In this document: positions 43,952 to 53,179 of the stretch, one piece after another
Layout: each line of letters opens with the position of its first letter
How positions within the stretch are numbered: the first letter of the stretch is position 1
From: Planctomycetota bacterium
GTDB lineage: Bacteria > Planctomycetota > Planctomycetia > Pirellulales > Lacipirellulaceae
Direction of reading: 5' to 3'
Assembly: GCA_029781135.1 (NCBI GenBank)
Contig: JAKOXH010000043.1
Span: 124,001-188,000 of the forward strand
DNA: 64,000 nucleotides
The notes under the pieces: model-generated
Databases searched by the model: none
What the model was told of the DNA's origin: nothing
Seen by the model: only the letters and a program-made list of their open reading frames with translations
Translations under genes and position numbers: made by a program

Positions 43952-44824
43952 TTAGCAGCGACGCGTCCGGGTCAGGACACCGAATCCCATGACGGCGATC
44001 AGCCCCAAAAGGATTGTCGTCGGTTCGGGAACCGCGTTGGAAACCAAACCGCTGGCGGCATTGTTGGCAATCAACGACGAAGTAAGCGACGCTTGACTGG
44101 CTGCGGCCGATGACGCGAGCGCCGGTGTGACCGCGGCAATCGCCTTCGTCGCGGCCAGCGTATCGGTAATCACAAACGCGCGCTTGATGAACACCTGGTA
44201 GCCGTTGTCCTCGACAGGCACATTGGAGAACGCCAGGTTACCCGAGCTGGCTCCGAAGTTGGAATCCGTGGTGCGGTCGACCTGAGACAGTGCCATGATC
44301 TTGTTGATCGTGGTCATATCCGAAATGGCGGCAAACACGGTGAAGTCGGTATCGAGGAACGAGTTATTCGTCAGATTGACGAAGAAGCTGCTCGTCCCCG
44401 CGTCTCGATTCGTACCGCCTTGTCCGTCCCCTGGCAGCGCCAGCGACACCGTGCCGATCGTGTTCGACAAACCGGTCTGAGCGGCCGGATGACCTGCTAC
44501 CGGGGGCAGCGTGTTCACATTGCGAATGCTTTCGATCGTCGGTGGCGGCCGCTTCGTGAGTGAGAAGAAGCCGCCCATCTGCAACACAAAACCATTTCCT
44601 TGCTGGTCGGTAGCGGCGCGATTGATCCAACTGCCGAGGTAGCGGTTCGACGTTACATAGTTCAGCATGTTGTTGGCATATTCGGTGAGCGCTGAATTCT
44701 TGGTTGGATTGAGGACCATGTCGAAATCGCCCACGGTCGTTTCGAACCGCACGACGGTTTGAGCGCCTACGGGCACGACCAGGGAAACAGCAATCAAGAA
44801 CGATAAACAGAGTCGGTTAATCAT
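43952..44824 (-). CDS. Secreted cyclophilin-type prolyl isomerase with PEP-CTERM anchor
   Basis: 290 residues from ATG 44824 (GGA upstream). Signal peptide with core LSFLIAVSLVVPVGAQ. Cyclophilin core: VVRFETTVGDFDMVL, FVLQMGGFF (cf. the FMIQGG segment of classical cyclophilins) and SSFFVNLTNNSFLDTDFTVF. The C-terminus is a PEP-CTERM signal: VPEPTTILLGLIAVMGFGVL followed by Arg-rich TRTRRC, recognised by exosortase. The long insert between core motifs (about 80-110) is unusual. Extracytoplasmic folding is expected. It converges on the giant surface protein gene, 44 bases apart. Confidence 0.87.
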   Translation of the reverse strand: MINRLCLSFLIAVSLVVPVGAQTVVRFETTVGDFDMVLNPTKNSALTEYANNMLNYVTSNRYLGSWINRAATDQQGNGFVLQMGGFFSLTKRPPPTIESIRNVNTLPPVAGHPAAQTGLSNTIGTVSLALPGDGQGGTNRDAGTSSFFVNLTNNSFLDTDFTVFAAISDMTTINKIMALSQVDRTTDSNFGASSGNLAFSNVPVEDNGYQVFIKRAFVITDTLAATKAIAAVTPALASSAAASQASLTSSLIANNAASGLVSNAVPEPTTILLGLIAVMGFGVLTRTRRC

Positions 44825-44856
44825 GCGTGTTCCGTGAAGAAGCCAAGCGGACCAAC

Positions 44857-44885
44857 AAAAAGCCCTCCCCGCCGACGAGGAGGGC
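44857..44885 (-). terminator. Intrinsic terminator between PfpI and cyclophilin genes
   Basis: On minus, GCCCTCC pairs with GGAGGGC around a GC-rich loop and is followed by TTTTTG. It would end transcripts from the PfpI gene before the cyclophilin promoter. Confidence 0.75.
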
Positions 44886-44973
44886 AATCAACAGCGCACC
44901 GGTAAGTGCCTCTATTTCCAGGCTAATCGCCCCGTGCAAATCCGTCAAAGGTTTGAACTCGTTGGGGCCGTTT

Positions 44974-45042
44974 GTAAGACGGACATTCCTGTCCGTCCGC
45001 ACAGCCGACGCCGACCCGGACGGACAGGCATGCCCGTTCTAC
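44974..45042. repeat. REPIN, family A inverted pair
   Basis: Left unit headed GTAAGACGGACATTCC; right unit (minus) GTAG-AACGGGCA-TGCC-TGTCCGTC, whose stem keeps pairing through a G-T wobble. It lies 40 bases downstream of the PfpI stop. Confidence 0.78.
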
Positions 45043-45081
45043 GCGAGCCGGTGGACGTACAGCTCGAGATGGATGTTCCGA

Positions 45082-45657
45082 TTATGCCGATTCAAGCAGC
45101 CGCAAGAAAGCCCTCAGCCACGTCGGATGTGCCGGCCAGGCGGGGGCCGTGACGAGATTGCCATCGACGCACGCATTATCGAGCTCCGCAGTCGGTTCGT
45201 CCCAAATGGCGCCGGCCTGGGTTAACTCGGGCTTCACGGCGGGATAGGCTTGGCATCGTCGGCCCGCGACCACGCCGGCCGCGGTGAGGACTTGCAGACC
45301 GTGGCAAATCGCCGCGATGGGTTTCTTCGCATTTGCGAAATGACGCACCAGTTCCAGCACGCGCGAGTCGAGCCGCAAGTACTCAGGGGCCCGGCCGCCT
45401 GGTATGACGAGCGCGTCGTACGACACCGGGTCGATTTCGGCGAAGGTTGCGTTGAGGCGAAAGCGGTGGCCTGGCTTTTCGCTATAGGTTTGATGACCCT
45501 CGAAATCGTGGATCGCCGTCGCCACGAAATCGCCGAGATGTTTGTCCGGGCACACTGCATGTACCGTGTGCCCGAACGTCAGCAGCGTTTGAAACGGCAC
45601 CATGACCTCGTAGTCTTCCACGAAGTCGCCGGCCAAGAGCAATATCTTCTTCGACAT
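45082..45657 (-). CDS. DJ-1/PfpI family protein
   Basis: 191 residues of the class I glutamine amidotransferase-like DJ-1/PfpI fold. [19 protein letters not shown] is the first strand with the conserved Glu; [16 protein letters not shown] and the nucleophile elbow [12 protein letters not shown] (Cys at about 117, His next) follow. Family members are proteases, chaperones or glyoxalase-like deglycases; the activity cannot be told apart here. Ends 40 bases before a family A REPIN. Confidence 0.88.
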   Translation of the reverse strand: MSKKILLLAGDFVEDYEVMVPFQTLLTFGHTVHAVCPDKHLGDFVATAIHDFEGHQTYSEKPGHRFRLNATFAEIDPVSYDALVIPGGRAPEYLRLDSRVLELVRHFANAKKPIAAICHGLQVLTAAGVVAGRRCQAYPAVKPELTQAGAIWDEPTAELDNACVDGNLVTAPAWPAHPTWLRAFLRLLESA

Positions 45658-45723
45658 GGATCTACTCGCTTCGTGTTAGTTCCATCTTCCCGCGAATACC
45701 TATGGTCGATTAACCCTAACGAT

Positions 45724-46122
45724 TTACACCTTTTCACTTGGCGACACCAAAAACTCCGGCAGCCGCTGCACGCGGCCTTCGCGGTCGATGCAGGCGATCG
45801 TGCTCTCGCCCTCGGCAATCAACTCTTCGCCGCGGAGCACCCGGTAGGCATGGTCGATGCGAGCGCCGCGCGAGCGGATGGTGCGAACCTGGAGGCGCAG
45901 CGTATCGCCGAACCGGCTGGGGCGGAGGTACTTACACGTGATCTTGTTGACGACCAGAAAGACGCCGTCGCGTTCGAGGTGGGCGTAGTCGTATCCCAAC
46001 GCCAGAAGCTGCTCGACGCGGGCCAGTTCAAAATACTGGAAGTAATTCGCGTGATGAACGAAACCCTGCGCATCGGTTTCGTAATACCGCACACGGATAT
46101 CGACTTCATGGTCGGGCAACAT
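45724..46122 (-). CDS. YbgC-like acyl-CoA thioesterase (hotdog fold)
   Basis: 132 residues. IRVRYYETDAQGFVHHANYFQYFELARVEQL broken over about 9-39: the Y-x-x-T-D-x-x-G-x-V-x-H-x-N-Y signature with the catalytic Asp. CKYLRPSRFGDTLRLQVR follows. Hydrolyses short or long acyl-CoA or, in E. coli, works near Tol-Pal; no tol genes are near. The start at 46122 is family-typical. PfpI gene downstream on the same strand. Confidence 0.86.
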   Translation of the reverse strand: MLPDHEVDIRVRYYETDAQGFVHHANYFQYFELARVEQLLALGYDYAHLERDGVFLVVNKITCKYLRPSRFGDTLRLQVRTIRSRGARIDHAYRVLRGEELIAEGESTIACIDREGRVQRLPEFLVSPSEKV

Positions 46123-46337
46123 AATTGATCCGATGAATGCTCGACATAAACTTAATTGATGAAAGTGCGACCATCGTAACCGGTTCCTCTCGGTTTACCA
46201 ACGGGCTAGTCCGTCGTGGCGAGTTGCAAAACCGCGTAAAATGCTTATAGTTACGACAAGGCCGGCGCAGGATCGCAGGTTTCGCAGCTTGCCGCGTTTG
46301 CCGGTTGGGCCAGCTCTCTTGACAGAAGGATTCCACC

Positions 46338-46838
46338 ATGAGTACCGGCGAAGGAATTGGCGGCGGCCAGGGAACCGATTTCGCCACGATGCGTGGTCGC
46401 GATTACCCCTCCATCCGCCAGTTTACGGTCTTCCTCGAAAATCGGGTGGGCCAACTGCTCGATGTCGTCCGCCGTTTCGAAGGCAGCCAGGTACGCATTG
46501 TCGCACTTACGATCTCGGATTCCACGGAATGTGCCCTGGTGCGATTCCTGCTCAGCGACCCCGAACAAGGTCGTGAAATCCTGGAGCGGGCGGGGCTGGC
46601 GATTGTCGAATCGGACCTCATCGGTGTCGAACTGCCCGATTCTCCACAACCAATGCTCCAGGTATGCACTGCTCTGTTGGCGGCCGAAGTGAACATTACG
46701 CAAGTGTATCCGCTGCTCATCCGTCCGAACGGTCGCCCGGCGGTTGCCCTGATGGTCGATAACATCGAAATTGCCGTCGATACACTGCGTCGCAAGGGCT
46801 TCCATACGATCAACGAAGACGAACTGAAGGAGACGTGA
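46338..46838 (+). CDS. Tandem ACT-domain protein
   Basis: 166 residues with two ACT-type ligand-binding folds: RQFTVFLENRVGQLLDVVRRF then VRIVALTISD (about 27-62), and PMLQVCTALLAAEVNITQVYP then GRPAVALMVDNIEIA (about 100-150). No catalytic domain. Stand-alone ACT pairs often bind amino acids and modulate a partner. AAGGA precedes the ATG. A short GGAGCAAGGAGC hairpin follows the stop. Confidence 0.8.
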   Translation: MSTGEGIGGGQGTDFATMRGRDYPSIRQFTVFLENRVGQLLDVVRRFEGSQVRIVALTISDSTECALVRFLLSDPEQGREILERAGLAIVESDLIGVELPDSPQPMLQVCTALLAAEVNITQVYPLLIRPNGRPAVALMVDNIEIAVDTLRRKGFHTINEDELKET

Positions 46839-46839
46839 G

Positions 46840-46931
46840 AAGGCAGGGAGCAAGGAGCAAGGAGCAAGGAGTGTGAATCGAAACTTCGCAGCGCACCTAG
46901 CTCCCTGCTCGTAGCTCCACGCCCCTTGCTA
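46840..46931. repeat. GGAGCAAGGAGC long hairpin
   Basis: Left arm AGCAAGGAGCAAGGAGCAAG; right arm with GCTCCCTGCTCGTAGCTCC and GCCCCTTGCT. It lies between the ACT gene stop and the next start with only 2 bases to spare. Confidence 0.65.
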
Positions 46932-46933
46932 CC

Positions 46934-47638
46934 ATGCCCATCCAAGTCACTTGCCCCGGTTGCCTTAAACGTTTCAAAGTTGCCGACAAGTTCGCCGGCC
47001 AAAAGGGACCGTGCCCGAATTGCAAACAAACCATCACGATCCCCAAGAAAGAGGACGAGGTGGTCATCCATGCGCCCGACCACTCGGAAGCGGGGGCAAT
47101 CGGCGCCGGCGGACGTCACGCACTCAAAACGTACCGCTGGAAGGACACTAAATTCCAGCCGCTCGTGTTTACTGGCGTGGCCGGTGCGGTGCTAGTGGCC
47201 CTGTTAGCGGCTCTTGTGGTTCGCAGTCAGGGAAATCCGGAAACTTGGCTGAAGGCTTTGGCGGCGATTGTACTGGGGCCGCCGCTCGCGTGGGCCGGTT
47301 ACACGTTCCTGCGCGATGCCGAGTTGGAAGGGTACCAAGGCGTACCAGTGATTCTGCGGTCGGTTGCCTGTGGACTTGCTTATGCCTTGCTCTGGGGCGT
47401 TTTCGTATTTCTCGGCTACCGCTTTTTCGGCACCGATGCCATGACGAAAGGCCTGGAAATCTGGCAGATGGTCGTTCTGCTCGTGCCGGTTTTTGCCGGC
47501 GGCACGCTGGCGGCTTTTGCCTCGTTCGACCTTGATCCGGGCAGTGCTTTTTTTCATTGTGCGATGTATTTTGCCGTCACGGTGATCTTGCGCCTGGTGG
47601 CGGCGCTGCCGGCCGTGCCGGGGCTGATGTTCAAATAG
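46934..47638 (+). CDS. Membrane protein with N-terminal zinc finger
   Basis: 234 residues. VTCPGCLKRFKVADKFAGQKGPCPNCKQ (broken over about 5-32) has two CxxC pairs in the zinc-finger/zinc-ribbon form common in planctomycete membrane proteins. About five transmembrane helices follow from residue 76 (VFTGVAGAVLVALLAALVV, ALAAIVLGPPLAWAGY, and more). No enzymatic motif. Function unknown. Confidence 0.7.
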   Translation: MPIQVTCPGCLKRFKVADKFAGQKGPCPNCKQTITIPKKEDEVVIHAPDHSEAGAIGAGGRHALKTYRWKDTKFQPLVFTGVAGAVLVALLAALVVRSQGNPETWLKALAAIVLGPPLAWAGYTFLRDAELEGYQGVPVILRSVACGLAYALLWGVFVFLGYRFFGTDAMTKGLEIWQMVVLLVPVFAGGTLAAFASFDLDPGSAFFHCAMYFAVTVILRLVAALPAVPGLMFK

Positions 47639-47667
47639 CGAGAAACCAGTTGCTTCTGAACCGGTTT

Positions 47668-47755
47668 TGACCGCTAATAGACGCTAATGGGCGCTAATCG
47701 AACCGCTGCCAACTACGGATCCGTATTAGCGAATCATTAGCGTCGATTAGCGGTT
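47668..47755. repeat. CGCTAAT long hairpin, copy 2
   Basis: Arms made of CGCTAATNG-type units: GACCGCTAATAGACGCTAAT on the left, ATTAGCGTCGATTAGCGGTT on the right. Partner of 18251-18313; it lies in the gap before the HD gene. Confidence 0.7.
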
Positions 47756-47814
47756 CGCTGTGCTGTTTTCTTGGCGTCCTTTTCGTTCTTGGCGGTTCAA
47801 TTAAGACAAAAGCC

Positions 47815-49140
47815 GTGACATCCATTCACGACATCCCCGAGATTGGCCGCCGTCGCGGCATGAGTGGTCGCCTGCGGATACCGCCAGGTGTCGATGTGCC
47901 GCTGACGCCCCGCGTCCGCCAACTGATCGACGCGGCGGGTTTTCGCCGCCTGACGCTGATCAGCCAACTGGGTTTGGTTCGGCTGGTGTATCCCGCGGCG
48001 AATCACTCTCGCCATGAACACTCGCTGGGAGTATTCCTAGCCGCCATCGAGTATCTCGATCACTTGGCCGCCGACGAACGCTTTGCCGCTGCCGTTACGG
48101 CCAAGGATGCCGAATTGCTACTAGCCGCGGCGCTGTTGCACGATATCGGCCATTGGCCCTTCGGGCACCCGCTGGAAGACCTCGGCCTGCCGGAAATCGA
48201 GAATCACGAAACTTTGGCGGCGCGCGAAATAGCGTCGGGCCAGGTCGCGGAAGTGCTACGCAACGAATGGCGCCTCGACCCCGGGGACGTTGCCAACTTG
48301 GTGAACGGTAATATTCAGGGGCAGACGCACCGCATTCTGCGGAGCATTCTCTCGGGGCCGATCGACGTCGATAAAGTCGATTACCTCATGCGCGATAGCT
48401 TGCACGCCGGCGTGCCCTATGGCCAACATTTCGATCGCCGCCGGCTCATCGGTAGTTTGTGTTTGAACGAAGCCGGCGACGCACTGGCCATTACCGACAA
48501 AGGCAAAACCGCTGCGGAAATGATGGTCTTCGCCCGCTACGTGATGTTCAGCGAAGTCTATTGGCACCACGCGGTGCGCTCGGCGACCGCCATGCTGCAA
48601 CGGGCATTCTTCCTACTGCGGAAGAAGCTGAATCTCGATTCGCTGGTCATGTTGACCGAGCAGCCATTCATCGATGCCCTGATTGCGGCAAGTCGGAGCA
48701 CTTCCGCCAGCGAACTGATCGACGGCATCTTCGGCCCGCACCGCAGGTTGTATAAACGCCTAGCCCAATACAGCTTTGTCGAGGATTCCGAACTCTATCG
48801 CCAACTGGCGCGGCGGCCGTATGGCGAACTGGTCGGCATCGCGGAACGGCTGGCCGTGACTCTATCAAGTGCGTTGGGCACGACCGTCGCAGCGCACGAA
48901 GTGCTTGTCGATGCACCACCGACTCAGTTGGAAGTTGCCTTCAACATTCAGGTGCACTTCGCAAAACAGAATGTGTACCGACCGTTGGGAGACATCTCAC
49001 CCGTCGTCCGCACACTGGCACTAGAACAGTTCGACAATTACGTCAAACGGGTGCGAATCTTCGTACATTCCCGCGTTGCCATGCAAGCGCGAAAGCTGCC
49101 CGATTTGGAAAGTCGACTCGGCGAAACGATCCGCCGCTAA
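47815..49140 (+). CDS. HD-domain phosphohydrolase (SAMHD1/dGTPase-like)
   Basis: 441 residues from a GTG. The HD metal site is SRHEHSLGVFLAAIEYLDHL (about 62-82), LLHDIGHWPFGHPLE with the His-Asp pair (about 106-120), and a later Asp in IDVDKVDYLMRDSLHAG (about 185-200). This order is typical of the deoxynucleotide triphosphate triphosphohydrolase/SAMHD1-like group, though substrate is uncertain. About 240 residues of C-terminal helical region follow. The GTG has no strong Shine-Dalgarno. Confidence 0.85.
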   Translation: MTSIHDIPEIGRRRGMSGRLRIPPGVDVPLTPRVRQLIDAAGFRRLTLISQLGLVRLVYPAANHSRHEHSLGVFLAAIEYLDHLAADERFAAAVTAKDAELLLAAALLHDIGHWPFGHPLEDLGLPEIENHETLAAREIASGQVAEVLRNEWRLDPGDVANLVNGNIQGQTHRILRSILSGPIDVDKVDYLMRDSLHAGVPYGQHFDRRRLIGSLCLNEAGDALAITDKGKTAAEMMVFARYVMFSEVYWHHAVRSATAMLQRAFFLLRKKLNLDSLVMLTEQPFIDALIAASRSTSASELIDGIFGPHRRLYKRLAQYSFVEDSELYRQLARRPYGELVGIAERLAVTLSSALGTTVAAHEVLVDAPPTQLEVAFNIQVHFAKQNVYRPLGDISPVVRTLALEQFDNYVKRVRIFVHSRVAMQARKLPDLESRLGETIRR

Positions 49141-49252
49141 CGCCGCTGGTTGCTAGTCCGACCTTGCTTTCGCAGCCAAACGGCCGCGCTGCCCGGTACA
49201 GCCAAAACTTCTTGGCGGTTATTTGCGTTCACTCGAAATGAACTGCTCGTCG

Positions 49253-49702
49253 CTACACGGCCGTATTCACATCGCTAGTCGCGGCATTCCCCCGTTGCCA
49301 CAGGGCCGGCGAGATTTTCGAGTGAATCAAACTGGCGGCCCGTTGTTTGGCGCGAAGATCGCGGAATTCCGCCAATTCGCGCCGCATTTGATCGTCCGTA
49401 AGGATCCCTTGATGAACTAACACGTCGGCAATTTGCGGACGCCGGTCGGCTTGTATCACGAGGAGCTTGAGCAATTCGTCGCGCGTCATTAGCCCCAATT
49501 CGATCGCGACTTCGCCAAACCGCTTGTGAGGCGATTCGCTTTGGGCACGCAAGACATCAAATACATCGCGCGGTGCGAGCAGGCCTTCTTCGAGCGCAAG
49601 CTGACCGATCCGCGTCAGCGATTTCAGCTGCGCTTCGATCGCAGCGACCAACTGCTCGCTGGAAATGATGCCTCGTTGCTTGAGGTACAAACCGAAATGC
49701 AT
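49253..49702 (-). CDS. Helical-repeat protein resembling MshEN/GspE N-domain units
   Basis: 149 residues. Repeated short helix pairs: LKQRGIISSEQLVAAIEAQ, QLALEEGLLAPRDVFDVL, GEVAIELGLMTRDELLKLL and ADVLVHQGILTDDQM share a G-x-(I/L)-(S/T/A)-x-(E/D)-x-(L/V) pattern about 35 residues apart, as in MshEN-type nucleotide-binding domains of secretion ATPases. A stand-alone form, possibly a regulator. GGGGAG precedes the ATG. No assigned function. Confidence 0.6.
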   Translation of the reverse strand: MHFGLYLKQRGIISSEQLVAAIEAQLKSLTRIGQLALEEGLLAPRDVFDVLRAQSESPHKRFGEVAIELGLMTRDELLKLLVIQADRRPQIADVLVHQGILTDDQMRRELAEFRDLRAKQRAASLIHSKISPALWQRGNAATSDVNTAV

Positions 49703-50198
49703 GCCGGCTCCCCGTGACGGACGTTGCCATCAAACCCAACCAATCATGGATGCCGATCTCGGATGCTACTGGTGAAAACTAGGTTAAAGACAATTGACTG
49801 CGCGAATATCTTGCGTGGCGATTTGGACGCTCGTAGCAATTGTAGCGAGAATCGCTTCCGATTCGGCCGCATTTACTGGATGCGCCACCGATGACGAGCG
49901 AAACTCCCGTAGAAACCACGTGCGCGAATCGAAGAGCGACCAACTCGTCCCACGCGTCGAACGCCCAAGTGCGTTGGCCGAGTGACACCCATGCAAGTTA
50001 CACGCCATACAATGCGCAATCTCTCTGAGAAGCTTTATGCTCTTCGGCCACCTTGCCGATAGCACAAACTAGTCCGACAGATACTGTCGGCGGGTTTACA
50101 GTGGATGTGAGCCAAAACCGTCGATGCCCAAAGTGGAGTTGGGCCGATCAACAACTTATTCGTTTGGCCCCGCGGCGACATCGCCAACTCCACTTCGC
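49703..50198. other. 496-base gap upstream of the RNase H-like gene
   Basis: A minus-strand frame of about 75 codons from 50008 to 49784 (MACNLHGCHSANALG...) is uncharacterised and lacks a Shine-Dalgarno. Nothing else was recognised. Confidence 0.3.
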
Positions 50199-50735
50199 AT
50201 GCAACCCGCCCTGCCCCACTACTTGCTGCACGCCGAAACCTATCGATCCTCCCGCGGCCTGCCCCGTTGGAAGTTCACGCTGCAATCCGTCACAAGCGAC
50301 GAACACCTGACGGCAGCCGATTCGGAGCTTGGTACACGTCGCAATCGCCTTGAACTTCTGGCCGTCGTCCGCGGCCTGGAAGCCATCGGCCAGCCCGCCC
50401 GCGTCACCCTGCTCACGCGTAGCCGTTACGTCAGCCGTGGCCTTCGCCGTCAGCTCGCCCAATGGCGCGAGCACCATTGGCAATGGGAGCGGTTTGGCAC
50501 GATGGCCCCGATTCGCGACTACGACCTGTGGCGGCGAATCGACCGGGCACTCGAATTCCATCAGGTGGAATGCTGCGTTTGGCAGGCCGACGAAGCCCCG
50601 GCCCGCAATTTGCGGCCCGCCTACCCCCCATTGGCAAACACATGGTCCCTGTCGGCCACGTTCGCAAAGTTACGCCGGAGCGTAGTTGCGTCACTTTCCG
50701 CCCTCCGTCGGCCGACGTTTACTCGGGCCGCCTGA
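50199..50735 (+). CDS. Degenerate RNase HI-like protein
   Basis: 178 residues from ATG 50199. HYLLHAETYRSSRGLPRWKF corresponds to the first strands; NRLELLAVVRGLEAIGQPARVTLLTRSRYVSRGLRRQL carries the Glu helix and the strand where RNase H has TDSxYV, but here it reads TRSRYV, so the second catalytic Asp is Arg. The first strand also lacks the usual Asp. A catalytically dead RNase H fold with a possible binding role is inferred. Only 82 bases from glgB; it ends in a Ser/Arg-rich tail. I recognise similar planctomycete proteins annotated as ribonuclease H. Confidence 0.7.
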   Translation: MQPALPHYLLHAETYRSSRGLPRWKFTLQSVTSDEHLTAADSELGTRRNRLELLAVVRGLEAIGQPARVTLLTRSRYVSRGLRRQLAQWREHHWQWERFGTMAPIRDYDLWRRIDRALEFHQVECCVWQADEAPARNLRPAYPPLANTWSLSATFAKLRRSVVASLSALRRPTFTRAA

Positions 50736-50817
50736 CACCCCAAAATAGACACCGCGACAGGCGGCCTCACTCGGACGAGGATCCCCGCCTGTCCAATGCT
50801 TTAAGGAGTCCCCCACC

Positions 50818-53064
50818 GTGCATACCCAACTGCCCCTCCAGTCGATCGGCCCTGTGATTTATGGTTATCATGAGAATCCGTTCGAAGTGCTGGGGCCGCA
50901 CGAGATCGAACAGAACGGACGCCGCGCCTTGGCCGTCCGCGCTTACCTGCCCGAGGCGGAGCGGGCCTGGGTGGTGGACCCCGCACACGGCGGCACCCGC
51001 CCCATGCGACGCATTCATCCCGCCGGCCTATTTGAAGCAGTTTGTGCCGCCGACTCGGAACTGCATTCGAATAGCAACTCCCCCGGCCCCCAGCCCCCAA
51101 CCCCCAGCTACCAACTCCGCGTGACTTACAAATCTGGCGAGACCCACACCATGCACGATCCTTACGCCTTTCCGCCGATGCTTACTGACTACGACTTGCA
51201 TCTCTTGGCCGAAGGCACGCACTGGCGCAGCTACGAACGGCTCGGCGCGCATCTGCGCACCATCGACGGCGTCACCGGCGTGAATTTCGCCGTCTGGGCG
51301 CCGAACGCCGAGAGCGTCGCGGTTGTTGGCGACTTCAACATGTGGGATCGCCGCCACCACGCCATGCGCAAGCACTATTCGAGCGGCGTGTGGGAACTGT
51401 TCATCCCGGATATCCAAGTCGGCACGAAGTACAAATTCGCCGTCAAGCAACGCGGCGGGCGCGTGGTGGAAAAGTGCGATCCATACGGTTTCTTTGCCGA
51501 AGTGCCGCCGCGCACGGCGAACATCGTGAGCGATCTGAGCGATTACGAGTGGAAAGATGCCGAGTGGATTCGCACGCGGGCTCAGCACAACGCGCTGGAT
51601 GCTCCGATGTCGATTTACGAGATGCACGTCGGCAGCTGGCGACGCGACCCGGCCGACCCCAGCCGCTGGATGAGCTACGGCGAAATCGCCCCGCAGCTCG
51701 TCGAATACTGCAAGAAAATGGGGTTCACCCATGTGCAGCTCTTGCCCGTGAGCGAGCATCCGTTCACCGGTAGCTGGGGCTACCAAACCACCGGTTACTA
51801 TGCCGCCACGAGCCGCTACGGTACGCCGCAGGATTTCATGCACTTCGTCGATCTGCTCCACCAGAACGGCATCGGCGTGATCATCGACTGGGTGCCGGCC
51901 CACTTCCCCAAAGACGACCACGGCCTACGCCACTTCGATGGCAGCGCGATGTACGAGCACGAAGATCCCCGCAAGGGCGAGCACCCCGATTGGGGCACGA
52001 TGATCTTCAACTACGGCCGCAACGAAGTTCGCAACTTCCTGCTTTCGAATGCGTTGTTTTGGCTCGATAAGTACCATGTCGATGGCTTGCGGGTCGATGC
52101 CGTGGCCTCGATGCTCTACCTCGATTACAGCCGCAAGGAAGGCGAGTGGATTCCGAACTGCTTCGGCGGCCGCGAGAACCTCGAAGCCATCGACTTCCTC
52201 AAAAAGTTCAACGAGGAAGTCCACCTGCAATACCCGGGCGTGCTGACGATCGCCGAGGAATCGACCGCGTGGACCGGCGTTTCACGCCCCACGTACCTGG
52301 GCGGCCTGGGCTTTTCGCTCAAGTGGAACATGGGCTGGATGAACGACACCCGCCAGTACATGCACAAGGAGCCGATTCACCGCAAATACCATCACGACGA
52401 GCTCACGTTCTCGTTGATCTACGCGTTCACCGAGAACTTCTGTCTGCCGCTCTCGCACGACGAAGTGGTTCACGGCAAAGGGTCGCTGCTCGACCAGATG
52501 CCCGGCGACTTGTGGCAAAAGTTCGCCAACTTGCGGCTGCTATACGGCTACATGTGGGCCCACCCGGGCAAAAAGCTGCTCTTCATGGGCGGCGAATTCG
52601 GCCAATGGAACGAGTGGAACTACAACGAATCGCTCCAGTGGCATTTGCTGGATTGGCAATCGCACCAGGGCGTGCAGCGGTACCTAGCCGATCTCAACGC
52701 GGTGTACCGCCGTGAACCGGCCCTGCACCAAGTCGATTTCGAGTACACCGGCTTCGAGTGGATCGATTGCCACAACTGGCAAGACAGCGTGCTTTCGTTC
52801 ATCCGCAAGGCCAAGGACGCGAACGACTACGTCATCTGCTGCTGCAACTTCACGCCGGTGCCGCGAATGGGCTACAAGATCGGCGCCCCGGAAGCGTGCT
52901 GGTACGAGGAAATCAGCAACAGCGACTCGACGTTCTACGGCGGCAGCGACCTCGGCAACTCCGGCGGCACCCAGGCCACGCCGGAACCATGCCAAGGCCG
53001 GCCGAACACGCTCACGGTGACATTACCGCCACTTGCGATGGTCATGTTCAAGCCGCGGCGGTAA
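50818..53064 (+). CDS. glgB: 1,4-alpha-glucan branching enzyme
   Basis: Makes alpha-1,6 branches in glycogen; GH13. 748 residues from a GTG with AAGGAG 9 bases upstream. An N-terminal carbohydrate-binding region precedes the CBM48 domain ([20 protein letters not shown]) and the catalytic barrel: the nucleophile Asp427 in [17 protein letters not shown], the acid Glu480 in TIAEESTAW, and the third Asp in [12 protein letters not shown]. Oddity: residues about 83-99 ([17 protein letters not shown]) are translated from a Pro-rich run of C-rich repeat DNA, as if inserted between E-x-V-C-A-A and YQLRV. The RNase H-like gene lies just upstream. A repeat pair follows the stop by 5 bases. Confidence 0.95.
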   Translation: MHTQLPLQSIGPVIYGYHENPFEVLGPHEIEQNGRRALAVRAYLPEAERAWVVDPAHGGTRPMRRIHPAGLFEAVCAADSELHSNSNSPGPQPPTPSYQLRVTYKSGETHTMHDPYAFPPMLTDYDLHLLAEGTHWRSYERLGAHLRTIDGVTGVNFAVWAPNAESVAVVGDFNMWDRRHHAMRKHYSSGVWELFIPDIQVGTKYKFAVKQRGGRVVEKCDPYGFFAEVPPRTANIVSDLSDYEWKDAEWIRTRAQHNALDAPMSIYEMHVGSWRRDPADPSRWMSYGEIAPQLVEYCKKMGFTHVQLLPVSEHPFTGSWGYQTTGYYAATSRYGTPQDFMHFVDLLHQNGIGVIIDWVPAHFPKDDHGLRHFDGSAMYEHEDPRKGEHPDWGTMIFNYGRNEVRNFLLSNALFWLDKYHVDGLRVDAVASMLYLDYSRKEGEWIPNCFGGRENLEAIDFLKKFNEEVHLQYPGVLTIAEESTAWTGVSRPTYLGGLGFSLKWNMGWMNDTRQYMHKEPIHRKYHHDELTFSLIYAFTENFCLPLSHDEVVHGKGSLLDQMPGDLWQKFANLRLLYGYMWAHPGKKLLFMGGEFGQWNEWNYNESLQWHLLDWQSHQGVQRYLADLNAVYRREPALHQVDFEYTGFEWIDCHNWQDSVLSFIRKAKDANDYVICCCNFTPVPRMGYKIGAPEACWYEEISNSDSTFYGGSDLGNSGGTQATPEPCQGRPNTLTVTLPPLAMVMFKPRR
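51078..51107. repeat. CCCCCAGCCCCCAACCCC run inside glgB
   Basis: C-rich tandem-like run CCCCCGGCCCCCAGCCCCC-AACCCCCAG. Encodes the PGPQPPTP segment of GlgB. Similar runs elsewhere in such genomes are normally intergenic. Confidence 0.5.
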
Positions 53065-53069
53065 CTCGC

Positions 53070-53160
53070 TTAGCCGCGATGCGGAGGCTCGGCGGAGCGG
53101 AGCGCGTTCGCATTCATCACGGCGTCCAACGCGCTCCGCTCTGCGTCGCGGCTAAACGTA
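53070..53160. repeat. Family D inverted pair
   Basis: Left unit TTAGCCGCGATGCGGAGG...; right unit CTCTGCGTCGCGGCTAAAC on the other side of about 50 bases. It begins 5 bases beyond the glgB stop. Confidence 0.7.
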
Positions 53161-53179
53161 AGAGTGATACGATTCGGAA

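Noticed and set aside
49784..50008. 75-codon minus-strand frame in the gap before the RNase H-like gene
   Set aside because: No Shine-Dalgarno and no recognisable motif; listed only as gap content.
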